Shown here: positions 57,309 to 64,000 of the stretch, piece by piece | Position numbering within the stretch: the stretch's first letter is position 1 | Layout of the letters: every line of letters begins with the position of its first letter | NCBI GenBank assembly: GCA_019054805.1 | Contig: JAHQIY010000018.1 | Location: forward strand, 372,001 to 436,000 | Direction: 5' to 3' | Length of the DNA: 64,000 nt | From: Brachionus manjavacas | Lineage: Eukaryota; Rotifera; Eurotatoria; Ploima; Brachionidae | Translations under genes and position numbers: made by a program | Notes under the pieces: generated by a model | The model's input: only the letters and a program-made list of their open reading frames with translations | The model's database searches: none | What the model was told of the DNA's origin: nothing

Positions 57309-57603
57309 CTTCTAAAATATCATAAAATAAACGAAATTGAAATTCTTTAATTTTCACCAAAAGTGATCTATCTGTCTCACTTTTCTCAAGGTAAATTTCA
57401 GTTTCCAAATCTAATTTTAGAATTTCTATTCCATTTTCTTTTTAGAATAAAAAAAATGTCAATTTTATTCAATTTAAAGAAAAAAAAATACTTTTGAAAG
57501 AGACAATTTTTGATGTGTTTGTTTTGGCAAGTTGTAGCAAGCATTTATCTTCTAATTTGCCATCAAAAAATAACATCACATTATCAATATTTAAACTTGT
57601 CAT
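57309..57603 (-). CDS. Header cassette B (two exons, alternative N-terminus)
   Basis: Exon 1 is 57603-57492 (112 bases, starting MTSLNIDNVMLFFDGK) and exon 2 is 57437-57309 (129 bases). The lengths are exactly those of the header of the expressed-looking gene. The ATG, the donor (A|GTATTT), the acceptor (AAAAAG) and the phase-1 exit donor (GAAG|GTAAAT) are all preserved with no stop. It could splice onto the body exon at 54459 to make a full protein with a different header, or it may be an orphan left by a truncated duplication. The body exon is not repeated next to it. Confidence 0.65.
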
Positions 57604-58731
57604 TTTTAATTAAACTAAATCAAGTTGAATGCGTTTAACTGTGATTTTTTAAAAATTAAAATGAAATTCAAATTTTTAATTATTTTCTTTACATAAAAAA
57701 TTTTAAGAGAGCAAAGCAAAATATTCAACTTATTTCAAAATACCAATTTTCTCTTACTAAATTTTATTTCCATTTTTTAAAGTCAAAAAAAAAATACTAC
57801 AACATTATTTCTAAGCATGTTTTTACTTATTTTATCAATCAAATCAACATCACTAATCTAATATAAATTCTTTAAAATAATTAAAAAAAACTATAAAAAT
57901 TGGAACTAGAAAATTTTTTTTTAACTTATCTTTTAAATATATTTTATCATGAAACTTTGAATGTTTTTCATGATGAAATTTTTTAATTCTGTTATCTAAA
58001 TTAATTTCTAATCAAATTCGAATATTTTTTGACACAGATTTTTTGAATTCTCATGAATTTTTTACATGTATTCCAGTATTTTTTCACTTAGAAACTTTGA
58101 ACGGTATTGAGAAATTCAAATACAAATTGAACAAGAATTTTTCCTTTTTTATTAAACTAACCACAATAAAAAACAATAAAATATGCTAAGTTATCATCTA
58201 TTGCAACATGATTTTTGTTACCTAAAATAAATTTCTTGATTTTAAGGATTTATTTTAAAATTTTCCTGTTAAAAATCAACCTGTCCTTTTTTTGTCAAAA
58301 AAAAGTAATCTCCCAGTAATTAAATTCTTCATTTTAAGTCGGAAATCGTCGTCAATAAATAAAGTTAGGAATTTATTAAAATTAATAAAAACGCTTTTCC
58401 AATTTTGTTTTTGAATTCAAAATACAAATTATGAGAAACCATCAAGTTTGGACTATTTTGTCCTTTCTGAAAATTAAAATAATTTCTTTTTACATGTAAT
58501 ATTTTATACTATTAAAAATCGTATTATAAATTATATTATTCAATCGCTTCGTGTAAATAATCAATTGATTTCACTTTTTAAAAAACAATGACAGTTCATT
58601 TTTTTTGATAAATGTGTAAAAAATTAATTTTTTCTAAAAAAAAATAAAATAAATTCCTAAATACTTTTTACATTGGAAATTTAAGAAAAACAGATCAATT
58701 ATTTTTTAAAATTAATTTTTAAAAAATTTAC

Positions 58732-59027
58732 CTTCTAAAATAGCAAAAAATAAACGAAATTGAACATCATTAATTTTAACAAAGAGTGATTTTTCTTTCA
58801 TAGTTTTCTCAAGGTAAATTTCAGCATTCAAATCAAACTTATGAATTTCTGTTCCATTTTCTTTTTTAGATAAAAAAATGACAATTTTTATTCAAATTAA
58901 ACTAAATAAAAATACTTTTGAAAGAGACAATTTTTGATATGTTTGTTTTGGCAAATAGTAGCAAGCATTGATCTTCAAATTTGCCATCAAAAAATAACAT
59001 CACATTATCAATAATTAAACTTGTCAT
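58732..59027 (-). CDS. Header cassette C (two exons, alternative N-terminus)
   Basis: Exon 1 is 59027-58916 (112 bases, starting MTSLIIDNVMLFFDGK) and exon 2 is 58860-58732 (129 bases). Splice sites and phase are as in cassettes A and B, with no stop codons. It is the most upstream cassette on the minus strand. Its upstream region was interrupted by the inserted kinase-like segment at 59222-59790, about 195 bases before the ATG, which may have affected a promoter there. Confidence 0.65.
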
Positions 59028-59221
59028 TTTTTTTCAAACTTTTACAAATTGAAAGCGTTTTACTGTGATTTTTTAAAATGAAAATGAAATTTGAATTTTT
59101 AATTATTTTCAATCATAAAAAAAATTAAAAAAGAGCAAAGCAAAATATTCACTTTATTTCACAATTAAATAACTTAAATTATTTACTTTAATTTATCAAC
59201 TCTCAAACGACCAAATATTTT

Positions 59222-59790
59222 GTAACTTTTTTTTTTTTATTTTAATTTATAGAAAAAATCTTAAAAAAAAGGTTTTTAAGTGACATTCAACAGACAGTTA
59301 AGTTCAAAAATCGTCCTTTTGGCCATTCGACATATCATTTGGGTAAAAAAGCCGAAATGCCTTAATCGAAACAAGGGTAAAAAAATCTAAACATTTTTTT
59401 TTTCAACTTTAAAGTAAATCATATATAAAATTAATTTTGCGATTTTTAAAAGTGAAAAAGTGGTCACAAATTAAAAATTAATTTTACAAAAACGACTTTA
59501 TCTTAATTTTTTATCTACCAGTCAAGCTATCATTTGAATATAAATGACCAAAATTTACACTGTGTATTTCTAAACTAAAAAATATCTAACAGCAAATTCT
59601 GTGATAGTTTTTTATTAAATTATCGGTTAAGTGAACTACGGTTCACCTAATTCTTCGATCCAGGTAGCAGAGTAGCAAATCAAACTTGGGAAGACAATCA
59701 GTTCACCGATGGATTTTCCCTTGAGGTAAGATTTTTTTCTTTTCCTTTTTTCTTATATATTTAAAAGAAAAAAATATAAATATTAATTAA
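59222..59790. mobile_element. Inserted copy of the 51052-51602 segment with 25-base target-site duplication
   Basis: The segment is nearly identical to 51052-51602 and ends with an A-rich extension (AAAGAAAAAAATATAAAT) on the plus strand. It is bracketed by direct repeats of CAACTCTCAAACGACCAAAT plus ATTTT (about 59197-59221 and 59791-59815). The sequence on either side continues into the header-unit flank, confirmed by the uninterrupted counterpart in unit A near 55480. A long target-site duplication points to LINE-mediated insertion rather than segmental duplication. Confidence 0.7.
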
Positions 59791-59864
59791 ACAACTCTCA
59801 AACGACCAAATATTTTCAATTCTCTCTTAATGAGAAAAAATAAAAATTATTTTTATATGGTAAA

Positions 59865-60640
59865 TGAGCCTAACCGGGTGACCTTTTTTTTTTTTATTGC
59901 ATATTTCGCACTCATTTTATTCAAAAACTCCAAAAATGCTTACCGAATTAGACAAGTTTTTTCTAGTCACCCCATTACCTCCTGCGGTTAATTGGGTGAG
60001 GCCTTATTGGGTGAAAAAGGTTTACCCAGTTACCCCTGATTTTGTAAATATTTAACCCGAGAACTAACCTCTTTTTCAGGATATTCACCGAATTCACCCA
60101 ATTAGCCCAATAAGAATTAAAAAAAGGATTTTATTTAAATATTTAAAATATACTTGATTATTATTATTTTAAATTTACGCTACAACATAACTATTTGGAA
60201 AAAAATTTAAACGAATTATGAACGAATTCAAAATAAATTTTATGTTTGATTTTTTTTAGTTAAAAAGATCTGTCTCGGAATGTTGTATAAATTTAAAGCT
60301 TGAGTAGTCTTCAATTTTTTTTCAAAAACATCTCTTTTTGCGTTATTCCATCGAATACTTTTTTTTTTAACTTCTTTTTGTTTGTTCTGATTCATTTTTA
60401 TAAAATATTGACTATTTTTGATAAAACAGAATGAATATTTTTATCAAATAAAATCATATTATTTTTAAAAAAAAAGGACAAACAAAATTTTAAATTTTTC
60501 ATAAAAAATGACGTCATTTTGATCATTTTTGTCCTTTCAGTCTAATTATGTTAAATATTTTATTTTTAGGGGTAAATGGGTGGGATTTTTGGATATTGAG
60601 GTGATACCTCATTACCCTCTTAAACCATAAAAAATAACAA
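59865..60640. repeat. Possible foldback element rich in GGGTGA / TTACCC words
   Basis: Starting near GAGCCTAACCGGGTGACC, the region has many GGGTGA, TTACCC, TCACCC and CCCAATTAG words on both strands, for example TTATTGGGTGAAAAAGG and CACCCAATTAGCCCAATAA. It ends near GAGGTGATACCTCATTACCC. The ends are loosely inverted relative to each other. No coding frame is seen, and the class is uncertain. Confidence 0.3.
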
Positions 60641-60871
60641 CAGTAGACAACGGACCCATCGGCTATCTTAAAATTCAAGTAAAATTATATTCTACTAATT
60701 AAGACCCACTGAAAACGATAAGCAAATAAGGTCAGTTCAAACTTGTTCCGTCATCGGATCAAAAATTCAAACATAATTACTAATTTGAAAAATTCTACCG
60801 AATTAGCCGAAAAAAAATTTTAATTAAAAAAAAAGCGTTTAAAAATTTTTTCAAAATATTTCAAATAAATA

Positions 60872-63057
60872 CAGTCAATCCTCGATATAACGACAAAGTT
60901 GGGCGGAAATTTTTATATTCGTTGTATCGAAATTCGTTCTATCGAAAATCCCATACTAAAGCATTGAATAATTTTAAGATTTATTATTTTGAATTTTTAT
61001 TAAAATAAATGAAAAAGGTGAAAAAATTTATAAAAAAATAAAATGAAAAGAAAAATTAATCCTTTTTAACATACGAAGTATTAGTTGTTTGTTTATTACA
61101 ACTTTTTTCAATTACCAAATTTTTAATATTAAACAAAAAGTTAACGATATTTGATGAATCATATTCTTGTTTATTAAAAAAAAAAATCTTTTAAATCGTT
61201 AATTCGTTCGATTGCTTCTTGTGAACTAATGATTGACTTTTTCGGTTGAGATAACTCTTCAATTTCACTGTCACTATTGTCTGATTCTTCTTTTTTTGTA
61301 GCAACTGTATTTAAAATTTGCAAATCAGAAAGCGAACCACGTGCTGCTAAATTTGAGTCGACTGAAACATAAGCATATTTATCGAAATCTATTTTTTTTT
61401 CGAATGTAGATAATTCTTTAAATTCGTCTTCAGAGTCGCAGTCGTTGGTTAAATCAAATAAAAAGTCACCATTGAAACCAGCTTTTCGAAAGCATTTTTG
61501 AATTGTTGTAGCGGAAACATTATCCCAAGCACGTTTTATTTTATATATAGCTTAAAGGACGTTAATTGTTGGCACATTCGAGCCATGTTCGATTGCATGT
61601 AATTTACACGCGCAACATCGGTACGATATTTGACTTTGAACGATTGAATAATTCCTTGATGAAAACAGACGTAAAATTAGCAGGAAAAAATGCGATTTTT
61701 ATATTTTCACAAATGTTATTTGACTTATGACCACTAAAATTGTCCAAAAAAAGAAGAACTTTGCGATTATCTGCTTTTAATTGATTATTCCACTTTGTAA
61801 GACATTCTCTAAATATCGCACCATCCATCCATGATTTCCTATTGTGACGAAAGTAAACAGGCAAATCAGCTTTTTTTATTGACTTAAAACATCTTGGGTT
61901 CTCAGAATTAGAAATCTCGATCAAATGCTTTGAAATCTCGATGTCCTAGCATTGTAGCAAACTTTAAAGCCTGTAGTTGAATGTCACACCCGCTTACAGT
62001 AAGGTTGTTATATTTTTGAATTTGATCGAACCAATAAATTACAACTTTATCTACGTCATCGTAGCTCGAAAGTTTCATTCGTTTTTTTTCTGGTCCAACT
62101 AAATTTTTCTCATACATTTCTAAAAGCTTTGATTTCGATGCTAAAATTGTTGAAATTGTTGAGGGGTTTGCGTTATATTCTTTTGCAAGAGCAGTAATCG
62201 TTATTTTTTGGTCTGTATGCTTTTTTATTATTTCAATTTTTGTTTCAAGTGAATAACATTTTCGTTTTTTTGGGACAGGATTAGATAAATTTTCACTCAT
62301 TTTAATAAAAAGATTAACAGATAAAATTTTTACCTGTAAATATATATTTTTTATTGAAAGAATATAGATAAAGTCAAATAAAGAACAATTAAATTTTTGC
62401 TTTATTTCCAATTAGTTAATTAAATGTCAAGATTTTTTTTATGATATAAAGGTGCGAATTTTTTTTTGATTTTTCGTTGTATGAAGTTATATTTCTTAAG
62501 AAAAAGATTAATTGGTTCGTTAGAAGAACCTTGTTGTATCGGGTTTTCGTTGCATCGAAATTCGTTCTATAGAAGATAAAAAGTATTCATTTTCCATGAG
62601 TTGAGTGAGAAATATGTTGGGACAGGACTGAGTCATTCTATTCCATTGGTTGAAAGACTGGTGAAAGAATACAAAGAAGGTTTCGAATCAAGATATATTG
62701 AATACCCAACTCCATTGTGTAATTGCTACCTTACTATTTCTTCTTTTTTTCCTGAAACTTGAACTTTTTAAACATGTGCCACATGAAACAATCTTTTCCA
62801 ATTTGTGTCTTTTCAACTTTAATTTTTTTTAACTTATTTACTCTATTTTGATTCTTTTTTTTTTTATCTAATTTTATTAACTTTAATTTTATTTTTATTT
62901 TATTTTTTTATTTTATTTTTAATTTATTCTGAAGGAGCTTTAGCTCGGTACAGAAAACAAATAAATAAAATAAATTGATCGAAATCGGTTCTGATAATCA
63001 AATTCGTTCTAAAGGGTTTTTCGTTCTATGGGGTTTCGTTGTACGGAGGATTGACTG
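60872..63057 (-). mobile_element. Tigger/pogo-like element, copy 2, defective, with nested LINE-like insertion
   Basis: The element has inverted ends CAGTCAATCCTC... and ...GAGGATTGACTG with TA on both sides (60870-60871 and 63058-63059). On the minus strand it encodes the pogo helix-turn-helix (62411-61908). A catalytic DDE segment with VLLFLDNFSGHKSNN follows (61924-61604), then after a frameshift a C-terminal part (ATTIQKCFRKAGF, acidic tail) down to about 61140. The segment with the first catalytic Asp is missing, so the copy is not autonomous. It shares long stretches with copy 1 at 49723-50616. A 378-base LINE-like end is inserted at 62598-62975. Confidence 0.85.
62598..62975 (+). mobile_element. 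LINE-like 3' end, copy 3, inserted into Tigger-like copy 2
   Basis: Comparison with the empty site in Tigger copy 1 (TTTTCCATTGATCG, about 50531-50544) gives exact borders. The insert starts GAGTTGAGTGAGAAATATG, carries the YPTPLCNCYLTIS core, then the GGAGCTTTAGCTC hairpin, and ends with an (AAAT)n tail. Only a two-base AT overlap is seen at the ends, so the target-site duplication is very short or absent. Confidence 0.75.
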
Positions 63058-63059
63058 TA

Positions 63060-63425
63060 GTTATAATTTGTAACTAGTCTTGTTGCTATAATTAGATTTA
63101 AACTAAACTCGTAGTTACTAGGCTGTATCTGACTAATAATAATTGATTGGAACTTGGAGACAATTTGGAAAATAGAATGATATTCAAACGATATATAAGA
63201 GAGATTTGAGAAGAGCTAGTTTGTGTTTTAGCTCAAGATTTGAGTTTAATAAAGTTTCTAAAACTAAATCTATTCTCTTCAATGCCAAAGACTAAGTCCA
63301 GTCCTAAGTTAACCGCTAACATTATTTTTCAAAGAAAAAGAAACTTTATGTCCAATTTGTTTTTGAATTTCACAATGCCGGGTATTCTAAAAAAAAATTC
63401 AAATAAAGCATTTGAATTTAAATAA
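63060..63425 (+). promoter_or_regulatory. TATA-containing LTR-like sequence followed by a short frame
   Basis: A TATATAAGAGAG element at about 63191 is followed after about 50 bases by AATAAAG (63248) and a TCTCTTCA end, then an ATG at about 63282. That ATG opens a basic 48-codon frame (MPKTKSSPKLTAN...) ending at 63425. TATA, AATAAA and a CA end so close together recall the U3-R region of an LTR. I found no primer-binding site and no second LTR. It may be a solo LTR or simply a promoter with a short exon. Confidence 0.25.
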
Positions 63426-64000
63426 ATTGATCAAAGAAATTTCAATTAAATCTAAATTTAAAATTACGTACAAATATATTTAGAGAAAAAAAATAATTTC
63501 AAGTAAAATCTTGACTAATATTTTGTTAAGTATTATGAAATTTAATACTAAAAATGGCAACTTTTTTTTTTGTTTTATGAATAAAATAATCATTTTAATT
63601 TTATTTAAGTTTTTTTTCTAATTTTTAACCCCGCACCATAGCTCAAAAACTTGAATTTTCTGCCTTCTATTATTACAAATTAAAATATGAAAAAGTGAGT
63701 GAGGGTGGCTGATTTTAACATGGGGTCGATGGTCGCTTATTCGTGCACTAAAACCTAAAAATCAAAAATTAATTTTATTTTTTTTTATTTTTTTAATCAT
63801 TCCTGTAGACTTTATTAATTTGTGAATGAAAAAAAAAATTTTTTTTAAAAACTAAAAGTTTATTTTATTAAATTGGTGATTTTTTTTAAAGCTTGTCACA
63901 GTCTATTAAATTTTTTGTAAAAAAAAAAAATTTTCAAACTCAATTCTCAGATTTTGTATTTAAGAGCTTTGTTCTTTAAATTTACAACGGCAAGGACTAG
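63426..64000. other. No gene recognised
   Basis: A/T-rich DNA to the window edge. A slightly GC-richer patch at about 63690-63755 shows no coding frame. Confidence 0.45.

Larger units (their letters stand above)
54990..59215. repeat. Tandem repeat units carrying the header exons
   Basis: Three diverged units begin at about 54990, 57205 and 58622. Each has the same order on the minus strand: an A-rich upstream region (AGAGCAAAGCAAAATATTCA-like on the plus strand), header exon 1, short intron, header exon 2 and an A/T-rich flank. Similarity between units 1 and 2 extends well beyond the exons, for example about 56040-56400 with about 58260-58560. This shows duplication of whole genomic segments, not retroposition of a transcript. 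Confidence 0.75.

Noticed and set aside
54988..59215. Regularly spaced repeats that could suggest a CRISPR-like array
   Set aside because: The units are over a kilobase long, diverged and contain spliced exons; there are no short identical repeats with spacers.

Overview
The window looks like nuclear DNA of a small AT-rich invertebrate animal. Genes are split by short GT-AG introns, mostly 45-60 bases. The host genes are animal ones (AKAP1, RGS22, SCCPDH, OvoA, a DZF protein), and coding exons stand out as GC-richer islands in A/T-rich filler. A monogonont rotifer such as Brachionus would fit, but this is inference from composition, intron size and gene content, not from a species marker. Exon borders were set by hand from splice sites and reading phase and may be off by a base or two.

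Layout. 0-8.7 kb: transposon remains (a LINE-like 3' end, SWIM zinc-finger MULE fragments, elements whose inverted ends are built from short repeated words) around a dsRBD-DZF gene (2404-6139) and a proline-rich reading frame directly behind it (6277-6822). 10.1-12.8 kb, minus: a secreted histidine acid phosphatase relative that has lost several catalytic residues, with a decayed copy of its 3' end near 17.2 kb. 14.0-16.3 kb: a degenerate LINE. 18.1-21.0 kb: an ovothiol synthase (OvoA) gene with all three domains. 22.0-23.8 kb: two LINE fragments, one flanked by 165-base direct repeats. 25.4-37.9 kb: a 14-exon RGS22-like gene with large introns holding a dead mariner. 38.65-39.57 kb: a second mariner with inverted ends and TA duplication. 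41.4-44.2 kb: a complete 10-exon SCCPDH gene. 44.7-48.5 kb: AKAP1. 49.7-63.1 kb: two internally deleted Tigger/pogo elements that enclose an adenylate-kinase-like pseudogene and a Crinkler-like P-loop NTPase-nuclease gene.

The most unusual system is at 52.4-59.0 kb on the minus strand. One long exon encodes a P-loop NTPase followed by a PD-(D/E)xK-like nuclease domain. Upstream lie three tandem copies of a two-exon N-terminal header. Each copy has an ATG, exons of exactly 112 and 129 bases, intact splice sites and the same exit phase. This is the arrangement of an alternative-first-exon cluster, and most differences between the copies change amino acids.

The host genes do not form one pathway. 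SCCPDH and AKAP1 are close neighbours in the same direction, OvoA makes a redox-active thiol-histidine, RGS22-like and AKAP1 belong to signalling scaffolds, and the dsRBD-DZF protein to RNA binding. Much of the remaining sequence is mobile-element debris, including nested insertions whose order can be read from the sequence.
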